Origin: Pictodentalium vernedei
Lineage: Eukaryota > Mollusca > Scaphopoda > Dentaliida > Dentaliidae
Assembly (NCBI GenBank): GCA_031216915.1
Contig: CM062296.1
Location: forward strand, 64,820,148 to 64,884,147
DNA: 64,000 nt
Direction of reading: 5' to 3'
The notes below the pieces were generated by a model, which searched no databases, had not been told where the DNA came from, and was given only the letters and a program-made list of their open reading frames with translations. The translations under genes were made by a program, and so were the position numbers. Positions 1 to 11,189 of the stretch are shown one piece after another (the first letter of the stretch is position 1; each line of letters starts with the position of its first letter).

Positions 1-330
1 CTAGAATAGTATAATGTGCTTTGTCAGAAACTTGATCAAGTACTGATGACAAACAGCAATTTTCATTACCAGTACCTGGTGCCAGTAATAAAATAAGATT
101 TGCAAATATCACCCTGCGTTTTTTCAGCTATTAAGTAAGATAAAATTGTGCGCTTCATGAAAATTATTTCGTTACTACCTGTTAAAAATTACTGTTTCTT
201 GTTTTACTCTTTTAGAAAAAGAAATCACTCCTTTTCTGGCGGGCATACTAAACACCAAGGCAAACCGAGGGATACCAAGGTGAATGAAAACTGGAGAGTC
301 TAAACGGGTATGAGGTGGTGTGTTCTTTTT
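1..330. other. Unannotated AT-rich DNA
   Basis: No open reading frame of note, no repeat shared with the rest of the window and no splice-like structure were recognised here. It ends where the first SINE tail begins. Confidence 0.6.
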
Positions 331-676
331 ATTATTTATTTATTGGTGTTTAAGGTCACATTTATCTGCACAACAGCTTATTTTAACCATGGCAGTTTTA
401 TGGATGGAGGAAACTAGAGTACCCCAGGAGAACCACTGAGCAATGGCAAGCAACTGTGAGCTCCCCAACATACTACACAAGCTGGGTTAGCCTTGTTCGA
501 AGACAGGTGCACCAAGAACATGCAGTATGCCTTAGTACACAGCATACCTTGCCCCCACATGGGTAGTGGGGGTGACGTGTCTTGCCCAAGGACACAAAGC
601 TGTTGCCGCAGGTGGATTCGAACCGAGGATCTCTTGGCTTGCAGTCTGCACCTCTACCTACTGAGCTAATGCACCC
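331..676 (-). mobile_element. tRNA-derived SINE, copy 1
   Basis: Reverse-oriented SINE. Its tRNA-like head lies at about 600-676: the sequence GGTGGATTCGAACCGAGGA is the complement of an RNA polymerase III B box. The body carries the family-wide string TTGCCCAAGGACACAA (about 570), and the tail is a TTTATTTATTGGTGTTTAAG stretch at 335-355, the complement of the CAATAAATAAA tails of plus-strand copies. Seven other copies occur in this window. It is non-coding; short reading frames crossing it are artefacts. Confidence 0.85.
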
Positions 677-845
677 CTGATGGTGTATTCTGATTATGTG
701 AATAGATTTAAGCAGTATAAGTATGTGATTGGTTTTAATGCCATATTTGAGAATTATGGGCACTGAAGAAATAAGAGTGCACTGAAAAATCTTCCCTTTG
801 GTATTTAGTAGGTAGCTTGGTAATGGTAAAGTGATTTCACCTCAG

Positions 846-2440
846 TAAGCAACAGTGTGAAAGCCGGCAGCCATCTTTAATTTTGGGCCGCACCCAAAAA
901 CATTTATTCTCATCCCAATGTGATAACAAAGGTACCCAAGAAGTTTCGTGAAGATCGGTTCATAAATACAGCCTCCAGCCTTAGCGTATTGACATGTGCA
1001 CTTACAGTGTATAAGAAGCACTGAATAAATCAAAGGTCATCTAATTTGCACAATTTCTGCAAGAGAAAAAAACCTGTATTATACAGTATTTTTTGTGATG
1101 TATTCCATGTTACTAAACATTCATACAAAAATTTATTCAAATCAGAACTTTCATACAGAAGTTCTGTACAAAAAACTGATTGCACTAATTTTGGTACAAA
1201 ATGGCTGCTAGTGGCCATCTTGAATTTCGAACTGCACCCAAAAACACTTGCTCTCATCCCACGGTGATAACAAAGGTACCCAAGACATTTCGTAAAGATT
1301 GGTTCATAAATACGGGCTCTAGCCTGAGCCGTATAGAAGTTGTGTACAAAAAACTGATTGTATCTAATTTTGGTACAAAATGGCCTCTGGCAGCCATCTT
1401 GAATTTTGGATCGCACCCCAAAACACTCATTCTCGTTCCTAGGTGATAACAAAGGTACCCAAGAAGCTTGGTGAAGATCGGTTCATAAATACAGCCCCTA
1501 GCCCGAGCCGTATTGACATGTGTACTTACTGTGTATAAGTAGTACTGAATAAATCAAAGTTTGTCTAATTTGCATAATTTCTGTACAAGAAAAAAAACTG
1601 TATTTTATGTGATGTATTCCATGTTACTAAACAATCATACACAAATTTATTCAAATCAGAACTTTCATACAGAAGTTCTGTACAAAAAACTGATTGCAGT
1701 AATTTCATTTTCAGTACAAAATAGCTGCCGGCGGCCATCTAGAATTTTGGACTCCCCCCAAAAACACTCATTCTAACCCCATGGTGATAACAAAGGTACC
1801 CAAGAAATTTTGTAAAGATTGATTCATAATTACGGCCTCTAGCCCCAAGTTGTATAGAAGTTCTGTACAAAAAACTGATTGTACCTAATTTTGGTACAAA
1901 ATGGCCACTGGTAGCCATATTGAATTTTGGACCGCACCCAAAAACACTCATTCTCATCCCAAGGTGATAGCAAAGGTACCCAAGAAGTTTCATGAAGATC
2001 AGTTCATAAATACAGCCTAGCCCGAGCCGTATTGGCATGTGCACTTACTGGGTATACATGTAAGTAGCACTGAATAAATTAAAGTTAATCTAATTTGCAT
2101 AATTTCAGCACGAGAAAAAAAACTGTATTATATGTGATGTACTCCATGTTACTAAACATTCATACAAAAATTTGTTCAAATCAGAACTTTCATACAGAAG
2201 TTCTGTACAAAAAACTGATTACACTAATTTCTGTACAAAATGGCTGCTGGAGGCCATCTTGCATTTTGGACCGCACCCAAAAACACTCGTTCTCGTCCCA
2301 CGGTGATAACAAAGGTACCCAAGAAGTTTCGTAAAGATCGGTTCATAAATACAACCTCTAGCCCGAGTCGTATTGAATTGTTGTTCCCAAACAGACGGAA
2401 GCCCGAGTCGTATTGAATTGTTGTTCCCAAACAGACGGAC
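846..2440. repeat. Tandem array, ~525-bp unit with ~180-bp subunits
   Basis: The string CTAATTTGCAYAATTTCWGC recurs at about 1040, 1564 and 2090, so the period is 524-526 bp. Each unit contains two related subunits with TACAAAATGGC, GCCATCTTGAATTT, GGTGATAACAAAGGTACCC and GATCGGTTCATAAATAC. An extra half unit starts the array at about 846-1040. The right edge ends in an exact 40-bp direct duplication (2361-2400 and 2401-2440) followed by CAGACGGAC. No coding frame persists through the units. The class is unknown to me; it could be the internal repeat of a larger non-autonomous element. Confidence 0.8.
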
Positions 2441-2865
2441 AACGGGCTATGACACAACCTTAAATATGACTTTGTCAAAGCTGATCTAAAAATGGGGAGT
2501 ATCCAGAGTATCACAAAACAAAAACCTATTTTGTAATGGACTCCCCCTTTCAAGGACAATGGGACAGCATTGACATTCACCACCATGCTGCCTTGAGGCT
2601 GCATTTTGAATTCCTGTGTTTGTTGTTCTTATGAAATATTATTTTATTATTATCAATTATGGTACAAATATGGTACCGATAGCACACTTTCAGGATCCGC
2701 TGATGTCTGATGGCGACTGTGTGTCAGTGTGTGAGATGCACACATACTATACACCACATCCTTCATTTTGCTATATAATTTGTGTAAATTTATTTGGAAT
2801 TTATAGAATTTCAGACTTGGAAATTTCATAGTATTGTTTTTGCCTTAGTTGTGGTGCTTTATAAG
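2441..2865. other. Unannotated DNA
   Basis: Nothing recognisable; only short stop-bounded frames without family features. Confidence 0.5.
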
Positions 2866-3515
2866 TAATGGGCAATTTAGTTTGAAACAAGGGCAACGCC
2901 CCCGGTCCCCCGACCAAGATGGCAAATTCAAGGGAGCTGTTAGGATGCAATTTGTTCGCAGAGCATGGCCATTGTTTAACTTGACCTGTATTTCCAACCA
3001 ATTAAACCACATAATTAGTTTCGTTTCAATCAAATGATCCAAAGTAAAGTTATCATCCGGACAACACAAAAACTGTATTTTCTAAGTCGAAAAAGGGGAA
3101 TAAATCCAGTAAAAATCAGTGGAGCGTGCCCATTTTCAAACTTGACCTGCATTTCCACCCAACTAAGCGGCATACTAAATTTCGTTTCAATCAAATGATC
3201 CTAACTAAAGTTATCATCCGGACAACACAAAAACTGTATTTTTTAAGTCGAAAAAGGGGAATAAATCCAGTAGAAATCAGTGGAGCGTGCCCATTTTCGA
3301 ACTTGACCTGCATTTCCACCCAAGTAAGACACATACCAAATTTAGTTTCAGTAAAATCATCCAAACTAAAGTTATCATCCGGACAAGGGTGTGACGGACG
3401 GACGGACGCACGCACGCACGCACGCACGGACACACGCACGAACAGACGGACGGACGGACGGACGGACGGACACTGCAGATTACAATAGTCCCCCGAAGGG
3501 TCGGGGGACAAAAAG
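2866..3515. repeat. Repeat element with ~162-bp tandem units and an ACGG microsatellite
   Basis: A motif AAAGTTATCATCCGGACAA recurs at about 3043, 3207 and 3369, giving units of 161-163 bp that each contain TGACCTGCATTTCCACCC. The last unit runs into a (GGAC/GCAC)n microsatellite (3390-3470). Both edges carry GTCCCCCGACC-like strings in inverted orientation (about 2905 and 3490), which suggests the ends of a transposable unit. Non-coding. Confidence 0.7.
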
Positions 3516-3765
3516 GGCTTCATGAAGATTCAGTCACAGGAAGATTCAGCCCTCATACTTTTTCTTAGAATATTCGGTCTCAGTCGTGGTCGAATGTCAT
3601 CACCTCTTGAGGTCAAATCCTCACAAAATTTTTTTTTTTTAAATATTGTATGCATTTTTTCTATTGTTTTATGTTAAGGATTTATGATTACTAATTATGA
3701 CAAAATTACAAGTGCGATATGAAACAAAACTTAATGAAGCTGGAACAAAAAAAACCTTCCCAAAA

Positions 3766-4022
3766 CAAGCTGTGAGAGGTTCTCAGCTCGAATCCCAATT
3801 GCGGCAACTGAAATAAGGCGTACTGCACATCGGTGGTGCACCTGTCTTCAACCAATGCTAACCCTGTTTGCTTGGAGTTACAACGTTGAGAAGCTGACAG
3901 TTGCTTGTCATTGTTGCTCGGTAGTTCTCTCTGGGTGCTCTGGCTGGGTTCCTCCCCCAGTAAAACTGTTGGGTGGCACTGGCTGTAAAAATTGTTGTTA
4001 AACCCAATAAATAAAGAAATCA
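3766..4022 (+). mobile_element. tRNA-derived SINE, copy 2 (internally deleted)
   Basis: Plus-oriented copy with a degenerate B box (AGCTCGAATCCCAATTGCGG), the shared body (GTACTGCACATCGGTGGTGC, TTCAACCAATGCTAACCC) and the tail AAACCCAATAAATAAAG. The segment between the tRNA-like head and the GTACTGCACATCG block is shorter than in other copies, so part of the body is deleted. Confidence 0.75.
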
Positions 4023-4108
4023 AATTTGCTGAATCCAAGACCTTTGAATGATGGTTTTCATTGGGGTGTGTGTGGGGGGTGGGGGGGGGGGGGTGGGAGG
4101 GGGGTATA

Positions 4109-4847
4109 CAGTTGTGCCCACTTAATTGGATATATCTTAATTGTATACAGTTGAAACTAGAAGTCCTGTCCCAAATTGTGCGCTTATCTAGGCTTAATTG
4201 CGCGTAGGAATTGTGCGCAATTGCCATATCGAATGGCATCCAAAGCATGGCAGGTTCTCCTGATTACTCATAGTAAACACAGGCAATGTTTCTGCCAATG
4301 GACCTCCGGGTTACCCGGAGGTCCATTGGCTGAAACATTGCTTGTGTACAGGCCATATGTACAGAATATGATAGCCTTACTATGGTCATAACACGTAGAT
4401 TAACACACAAATCGACGTGCTATTTGTGCGCATTTCATGTTAGGACTTCTAGTTTTAACTGTATCCCTGTTAATAGAATATAATTTCCCAACACAAAACC
4501 ATTTACCTCCAGTACAAATTTGACCTGGTAATTGAATATAGGTTATAGAGTAATCTCCTGTTAATTGAATAAAAAATCTTGTAACATGTTGAGAAATTGC
4601 CCTGACTCTTCCCAGTTTTCCTTTGGTTATAGACCAATTTGGCCTCAGTACATTCAATACAGGCATTTAATCTATTATATCTTGTTTGACAGAGCTCATG
4701 GAGCTCTGTGAAACAAAATATAATAGAATAAATGCTAAGTTTATCTCTGGAATACAGGAAAGTGACACAATCCCTGTTAACTGAATACTCCTGCTAATTG
4801 AATAATGTTATTGGCAAAGTGGCTCTTCAATTAACAGGGTTCCACTG
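4109..4847. mobile_element. pogo/Tigger-like non-autonomous DNA transposon, interrupted
   Basis: The ends form imperfect inverted repeats: the left begins CAGTTGTGCCCACTTAATTG and the right, read in complement, begins CAGTGGAACCCTGTTAATTG. Both are flanked by TA (4107-4108 and 4848-4849), as expected for Tc1/mariner/pogo insertion. The interior carries many TTAATTGAATA-type blocks. It is interrupted by a second element at 4148-4461. No transposase reading frame is present. Assignment to pogo rests on the terminal sequence style and TA target only. Confidence 0.65.
4148..4461. mobile_element. Tc1/mariner-type palindromic MITE, 314 bp, copy 1
   Basis: The termini are inverted repeats (CAGTTGAAACTAGAAGTCC at the left; the complement of CAGTTAAAACTAGAAGTCC at the right) flanked by TA dinucleotides. 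The centre is a perfect hairpin around CCTCCGGGTTACCCGGAGG at about 4300-4335. A second copy of identical length is at 10690-11003. It is nested in the pogo-like element, so it is the younger of the two. Confidence 0.85.
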
Positions 4848-4957
4848 TACAGCAAAAACAAATATCACAAACTAATAATGAAACTATGTACTTGTGAAAT
4901 TTTCATGTGGTCATTCTACAAAATGTTTTAGCTGGTACTATACAGTTTTGAAGGTTA

Positions 4958-5272
4958 AAGGGCTCAGTACTTAGAGGTGAAGGCTGCAAGTCCAAGGGTC
5001 CTCTATCAAATACCACCTGTGGCAACCACTTTGTTTCCTTGGGCAATACACTTCATTCCCACTGCCCACGTAGTGCCATTGCGTACCAAGGCATACTGCA
5101 TGTCAATCGTACACTTTTCTTCAACCAATGCTAACCCAGCGTGTGTGCTGTTTGTACGTTATATGTTTGTAATTGCTCTGTGGTTATCTCTGGCTTTTCC
5201 CACCTGTAAAACTGTCAGACATGAAGTGACCCTGGCTATCGAAGTGTCATTAAACCCCAATAAATAAATCAA
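4958..5272 (+). mobile_element. tRNA-derived SINE, copy 3
   Basis: The head GGCTCAGTACTTAGAGGTGA matches the A-box side of the family. Body blocks TTGGGCAATACACTTCATTC and TTCAACCAATGCTAACCC follow, and the tail is AAACCCCAATAAATAAATC. The B box is degraded, consistent with an old copy. Confidence 0.75.
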
Positions 5273-5384
5273 TAAGAATGATGTGTCCCTATTCTGGAGA
5301 ACAGTTTGGGGCAAATTGCCAAAGGATGGTTTGGGTTAGATTAGTATCCAGTTTGGGTCAAATTGTTGGAGGACAGTTTGGATG

Positions 5385-6345
5385 CAATTCTCACGAATTC
5401 CAGTCACTTTAGCCCCAAGTCATTTTGGCCCCAGTCATTACAGCCTCAGGTCAATTCAGCCCCAATATACCAGGTCATTTCGGCCTCTTTAAATATTTTC
5501 AAATATTGTTTGAATTTCAACATTTTTCTATTTAATTTTTTTTCAACATATATATCTCTCAATTAGATATTCAGGTATACATGATATATGTCTAGTAGAT
5601 TTTCTTTCATGATGAATAAATAAAAGAAAAGTTTCAGCATGTCGAAGATGCACATGGACTATGTGGGATTTGAAATCACTTGTGACCTGAATAATTTTAT
5701 TTGCTTATGAATCTATGAGAGCCGGAAGCGAGGGTAAGTAATGTGATTTGGTTTGAGTGTACGCCTTGGAAGTGGGGCACTGGGATCAGACCCCCGTGGA
5801 CATCGAACTGGAAGGGGACTAGGAATTGCGCATAACTACAAGGATTCTGCTCTGTGTTTTAGAAAATGTGGACATATTTATGGTAGTATCAAAATCGCAG
5901 TTTGGTGGTTGTTTCAGAAACAAAAAAGAAAAAGAAACCCTGTGAACCTCAAACTGGAAGGTGACTAGGAATTGTGCATAACAATATGAATAAATGACTG
6001 CATATTCCGGTACTTTGCAAAATTTCAAAGTAAAATAATTTCTCTTACTTATACAGATAGCATCTTAAATGTATGTAAAATTGAACACATGGATAATTTT
6101 TAATGTCATGTATAACTGTTCTGTACACTGTGTAAATACAAATAACTGAACATTAATTAATAAAGGTAATTACCCATTATTTCTAAACATGAACTATGCA
6201 CTGATCTTTATAGATCTCAACACTTAAAATGGTGCCGAAATGACCAAGGCACCAAAGTGACTAGGACAGAGATGACTTTTAGGTAGAATTGACCAGAGGA
6301 CGAAATGACTTGGAGCCGAAGTGATTGGATATCATTCTAACAGAT
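5385..6345. mobile_element. DNA element with subterminal CCAGTCATTTCGGCCCC-like repeats
   Basis: The left end (about 5395-5490) holds several short blocks of the type AGTCATTTTGGCCCC and GGTCATTTCGGCC. The right end (about 6230-6345) holds the same blocks in inverted orientation (GCCGAAATGACC, GGACGAAATGACTTGG). Tandem short motifs in opposed orientation at both ends are typical of some DNA transposons. The interior is AT-rich and non-coding. No target duplication is clear. Confidence 0.5.
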
Positions 6346-6780
6346 GAGAGACGTTAATTAGGCCCAAATACAGAACACATTGAATGTGAATTTACTGCAG
6401 AGATAACTGTTCGACGACATATTATATTAATATTTTTTCAATAAATATCGAACAATCTATTAATATTTTTTTTAAGAATTATTTTCAGGAGTTAAAACGA
6501 ATATCGTAGCGATTCTAAAATATCCTAACAGATGTGCACTGCTTTTCTTTTGGATGATTCTTCCCTGGGCCTAGTACTCCCCAGGCTGAAGATTCCCCCA
6601 GTTCCCGAAAAAAGATGACATGCCATTTTCAGTGGCGGTAAATATTTAAAAGGGTTATTATTTTCCATTGTTTAGTTTTTGAAACTACGAAGCACTGTTC
6701 AGAAATACAGATGCACCAAAAAGTAACACATTATTACTTTGTTTTGGTTTCTAACGGGACTGAAAGCAAGCTATCAGTAT
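6346..6780. other. Unannotated DNA
   Basis: AT-rich, with no supported gene or repeat. Confidence 0.5.
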
Positions 6781-6784
6781 CACT

Positions 6785-8070
6785 TTTTCGAATTACACCC
6801 ATTTCGTCTGCTAACCAAATCGTCCGCGGCAATTTTACCCAAGTCGTCCTCTACAATTATACCCAACACGTCCGAAACTCGTTCGCTGGGGGAAAGTATT
6901 CAAGTATTGCATTTTGAATCATTTTTTATTTATATAATAATTTTATTGTATAATTTATTGTATATTACCTATTGTAATATATCTTAATGTACCTCCATTG
7001 TAATATATCTTAATGTACCTCCTTGCATTAAATTTCATATATGTGTATGAAATTCTGAAAACAGAAATGTCAGAACAAAATAAACTATCCAGCCATCTAA
7101 TAAATTTTAATTACTGTTTATTCAATGGATTACCAATAAAAATTATATTATTACAGTAAAAGTTCTTAAAGTATATGTACGTTATATTAAGTTCCACAAC
7201 ATAATCTTATAATTTTGCAATTTTTCATTGAAGAGCTCCATCGGCACCTTACAGTGAATAATTGCAAAATTATTAGCATAAGTATTATAAGAATTAGTTA
7301 TATTAAGAAATGCAACAAAATTTGTTATATTAAGTTCTGCAACATAATCTTATAATTTTGCAAGTATTCATCGAGGCGCACCGTCGCTTTACAATGAATA
7401 ATAGCAAAATTATTAGCAAATGTATTATAAGAATTAATTATATTAAGAAACGCATCAAAATTTATGGTTTATTAAATTCTGCAACATAATCTTATAATTT
7501 TGCAATTATTCTTGGAAGAGCATCACCGGCGCTTTACAATGAATAATCACAAAATTATTAGCAAATGTATTATAGGAATAAATAATATTAAGAAACGCAT
7601 CAAAACGTGTTATAATTATATTAAGAAATGCATCAAAACTTGTTATATTAAGTTCCGTAACATAATCTTATAATGTTGCAATTATTCCAGGGGGAGGGGG
7701 GTCCTGGGGTGGGGGGGGGGGACCAAAAATTTGCAAGACGTGATGTGGGGGCGGGTGAGTCTCTTGAGTGCACTAAAAATGTGCATTTCCAACTTGTGCA
7801 ATTTTTTAAAAACATATCAATATATCAGCCAATATATGACATCATTTGTGTTTCAAACCTGAAAGATGATGTTGTACATCACACTCTTAACATAAATACA
7901 ACATCAGGAGGCTTTATATGTGAGAATATTGGGCTTAATCTGGGGAAATGTCACACGTTAGTAGGGGGTGGGTGTCTTGTTCGAAATGTAGAAAATGTGC
8001 AGACAATATTTTCCTTGACAAGCGGACGACTCGGCTTGCGGACGAAACGTCCGTATACCCTTTTTTCAAG
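6785..8070. mobile_element. Element with inverted TCGTCCGC-type ends and an internal tandem array
   Basis: The left end (about 6790-6880) contains CATTTCGTCTGC, AAATCGTCCGCGG, AAGTCGTCC and ACACGTCCG. The right end (about 8020-8065) contains the same style of motif in complement (GCGGACGACTCGG, GCGGACGAAACGTCC). Between them is a tandem array of hairpin-forming units (7185-7690). No coding frame survives. Element class is unknown. Confidence 0.5.
7185..7690. repeat. Tandem repeat of ~143-166-bp hairpin units
   Basis: The string ATAATCTTATAATTTTGCAA or a close variant starts at 7201, 7344, 7496 and 7662. Within each unit the first half is partly complementary to the second half (AATAATTGCAAAATTATTAG ... 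TATTATAAG), so each unit can fold into a long AT-rich hairpin with a GC-richer loop. Four copies, the last incomplete. Confidence 0.8.
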
Positions 8071-8334
8071 CAAACTTTTCCTTACTTTTACAACACCTTA
8101 ACATTCGGATAATTCAACAACTGAGTTTCTGTTCATCTTGATATATCACGAGGTACGTGTCAATGCATATCTGTATACAATCGCACCAATATAACAACAA
8201 TTATCAGTTATATTATCGGTTATATGTACGTTTTTTTCGATTGAGGTTATCGCTGGCAGACAAGCTGCAACGAAATCAGGACTGAGAGTTCGATCTGAAA
8301 TGACGAGATCATCAACTGAGCATATTGACAAACC

Positions 8335-8425
8335 TCCAGAAGGACAGAACTCGAGTAATAATAGTAACACTTTGGCCGGCCGCTGATTTGTCGCGGTTCT
8401 CGGTTGAGAAGGCCTGGTTACCCCT
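8335..8425 (-). mobile_element. 3'-end fragment of LINE family H
   Basis: The block AACACTTTGGCCGGCCGCTG followed by ATTTGTCGCGGTTCTC is shared with the complement of the 3' end of the family H LINE at 19070-19130 and with 24043-24120. Only the last ~90 bp are present, typical of strong 5' truncation. Confidence 0.65.
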
Positions 8426-9780
8426 GAAGTGTAGATATGTGGGCAAATGTATCACGCAAAGCTTTGAGGCGAAACAAAAAACATTTGATTCCCAGAGGGG
8501 GACAGGCCAATTGCAATTGCATGGGCAATTCGACACCGGAAGTTACGTGGTTTTTTCACTGAAATTTACTGTCCACTTCAAAAATCACATTGACGGCTAT
8601 AGAGAATTCTGTTCTGGAACACATTTATCTGACTGGGTATGTGGAACCCTTTGCGAGCCTACGGCCCGCTTGGGGTTCCTATAAATAAAAATGTCCCGTA
8701 TTTTCCTATTTGTTATGTGATGGGTCCGAATGGTATTCCAATTCCTACAAAACATTTCCGAAATTTATCATTTGTTTCTTCCAAGAGGTCCTGATCAATC
8801 AATGGGGTCAATGCCCAAACCAGTACGGGTCTTTTTCAGGTTTGTTGTCGGTCGTTCAGAATTCCGTTTCTTGGGGAGGGTAGGAAGGGTAACAGGGAGA
8901 TGGGCGGTGATTTTATGCCTATTAAAATGTAATATTTGTTTAAATTCCTGCCCACATTCCAAACATGTTTTTAAATCTAGGCGAGTTTTTTATGTTTATC
9001 TAATTTATCTTTTCTAGAAAATTTTTTATAGCAGTTGTTACAGTCAAACGTCTTACCTTGTCCGTGAGCTGTCCTCCTATGCCTATTCCTGTTGCAGATA
9101 TCCGTGAATATTTCCGCACTCTTCACATGAAAATCCAGAAGTCTCCATAATCTTTAGAATAATGAATGCACAATAATAGCACACACAAAAAACAATTGAA
9201 TAATCTGAGTACACAGAGATGATCCTTTTTCCGTCAAGAGATGAAAATGGAATGAAGCCGACGCCACAACGTCGCTGAAATTATTTATACGTGACAGACT
9301 TTTTTAAAACGTCCAACGCATATCGACCCATTCTAATAAATTGAATCAAACATGATGTAATATGGACAACTTATATTTTGCTTGAGGTTGTAAAATTTCC
9401 TGGTGCAAACACATAAACAGTACCTGGATAGTGGATGGATTTGGAAACACCCACCGAGTGCAAATTCGACACAGATAATAGGTCAAGTTCTTTAAAACTG
9501 CGCAAAAAAAAAACATTTGAAAACCGCTCCCCCATGTTACCAGAAGCTTTGTGATTACAGTGGTTTGCTCAGTAATTAAAACCAGTGTCAATGGTCTTGC
9601 AGTAGGACAGACACCAACGTAGAGGTTTAGTGACAAAATCAAACAGCTACCAATTATTGTATAAACCCGATTTTTCATAAGCTTAATAATTATATGTGTT
9701 AACTTGAAATAATCGTTCTAGCAGAGTCACTTCGCAATGTCAATAGCCTAACTCTTCGCCAATTTAAGACAGAATTTGTT
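8426..9780. other. Unannotated DNA, no gene recognised
   Basis: Contains open frames of up to about 119 codons, but none shows domain motifs, splice-site context or repeated use elsewhere in the window. No repeat family could be assigned. Confidence 0.45.
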
Positions 9781-9781
9781 T

Positions 9782-9855
9782 TTTTTTAATTCTCTCCCCC
9801 TCTCTCTCCCTCTATCTTCTCTCTCTCTCTCCCCACCCCTCTCTCCTTCTCTCAA
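9782..9855. repeat. CT-rich low-complexity tract
   Basis: Irregular (CT)n/(CCCT)n sequence directly before the first copy of the 1.2-kb dispersed repeat. Confidence 0.85.
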
Positions 9856-11165
9856 GGGCGTCGCCAGGATTTTTAAAAGTGGTTCGACTTTACGGCAAAG
9901 GTATACTGGGGGTACGCCTGGCAGATGCCGCAGCAGTCTCCTGCGCAGCCCACTAGGTATTCACCTAGAGGTCTGCTATCACTTTCAGCCATTTTAAAAT
10001 GACAGATCGACTGGAGTAGAAGAAAGACGGTTCTCGGTAGGAAGTAGAAATTATGCTGTTCTGTACGTTAAACTTCCCAGATTATTCCCATTTCTGTCCC
10101 AAATCTTTTTAAGAGGGATTGAACAAAAATTAGTGCATGTCACCGCAAAACAACAGCTTTCGACGCGTTTTAATGCGCGAGAGTTACGTCGATAATTCAT
10201 GTTTTGATTTTATCTTTTCGACCCCCCCCCCCCCCCCCCACCCGGAGATTGGCCTCACTCACGCGCCATGGACGTAATGGGGCTTCGCGTACAACGTGAT
10301 ACGGCGGTATGGCGAAAGGACACAATTCCTCCCTTTGAAATAAAAAAGTTATAAGTATCGACAATGATGAATGAAAATCCCGGTCTAACTCCCAAGTACA
10401 GGTAACAGGATTTTCAAATCTTTATTTCCAAATTCCAGGTGTAGTATCACGTCCCCATCACGCTTTAAATGCTGAACGTAAAGACCCTCGCCACCCACTC
10501 CCCCCCGCCACCCCCCTCTCTCTCTCTCTCTCTCTCCCACCCAACCCATTTCCCACACACCCGCAGAGTAGAAGTTTACAAAACGTGTTGCCATTTATTT
10601 TTCCAAGTCGAAAGAAAATATGCTAAAGAAAGAACTGGGAATTCAAGTGGGAGTTCAGTAATACAATATGTTTTCACCTTATTCAGATACAGTTAAAACT
10701 AGAAGTCCTGTCATGAAATGCGCACAAATAGCACGTGGATATGCGCGTTAATGTACGCGTTATGGCCCAAGTAAAGCTAGCAAATTCTGTACATATGGCC
10801 TGTGCACAAGCAATGTTTCAGCCAATGGACCTCCGGGTAACCCGGAGGTCCATTGGCAGAAACATTGCATGTGTTTGCTATGAGTAACCAAGAGAACCTG
10901 CCGTGCTTTGGATGCCATTCGATATGGAAGTTGCGCGCAATTCCAACGCGCAATTAAGCCTATATAAGCGCACTATTCGTGACAGGACTTCTAGTTTTAA
11001 CTGTATACCTGTAAAGAACGGGTATTAAAATGTCAACCTGACAGCTAAAGTTAAATGGCATTTATGAAATATCAAAGTTCATAAATGCACTTATCTGAAC
11101 ATGAATGCATTTAGAGAGTGGATTGTCACTAAAACTCTTGCAGAATGGACTTTCAATACAGACCG
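9856..11165 (+). repeat. Dispersed repeat D, copy 1 (interrupted)
   Basis: Shares ordered blocks with 11190-12546 and, in complement, with 12993-14860: GTAGTAGAAATT-type start, GGTAACAGGATTTTCAAA, TTTATTTCCAAATTCCAGGT, GTATCACGTCC, AGAAGTTTACAAAACGTG and CAGTAATA. The Tc1-type MITE at 10690-11003 interrupts it. The beginning, AAGGGCGTCGCCAGGATTTT, resembles the left end of a hAT-like element. No protein-coding capacity seen. Confidence 0.65.
10690..11003. mobile_element. Tc1/mariner-type palindromic MITE, 314 bp, copy 2
   Basis: Begins CAGTTAAAACTAGAAGTCC and ends with its complement, with TA on both sides (10688-10689 and 11004-11005). The central hairpin has arms including GCCAATGGACCTCCGGG. 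It matches the copy at 4148-4461 in length and, compared end to end, lies in the opposite orientation. Confidence 0.87.
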
Positions 11166-11189
11166 TGGTGCCTACATGGTAGTATAAAA

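Noticed and set aside
842-2604. Frames with repeated GYLCYHxGMRxSVFG segments
   Set aside because: They follow the 525-bp tandem DNA repeat, are interrupted in every unit and have no start context.
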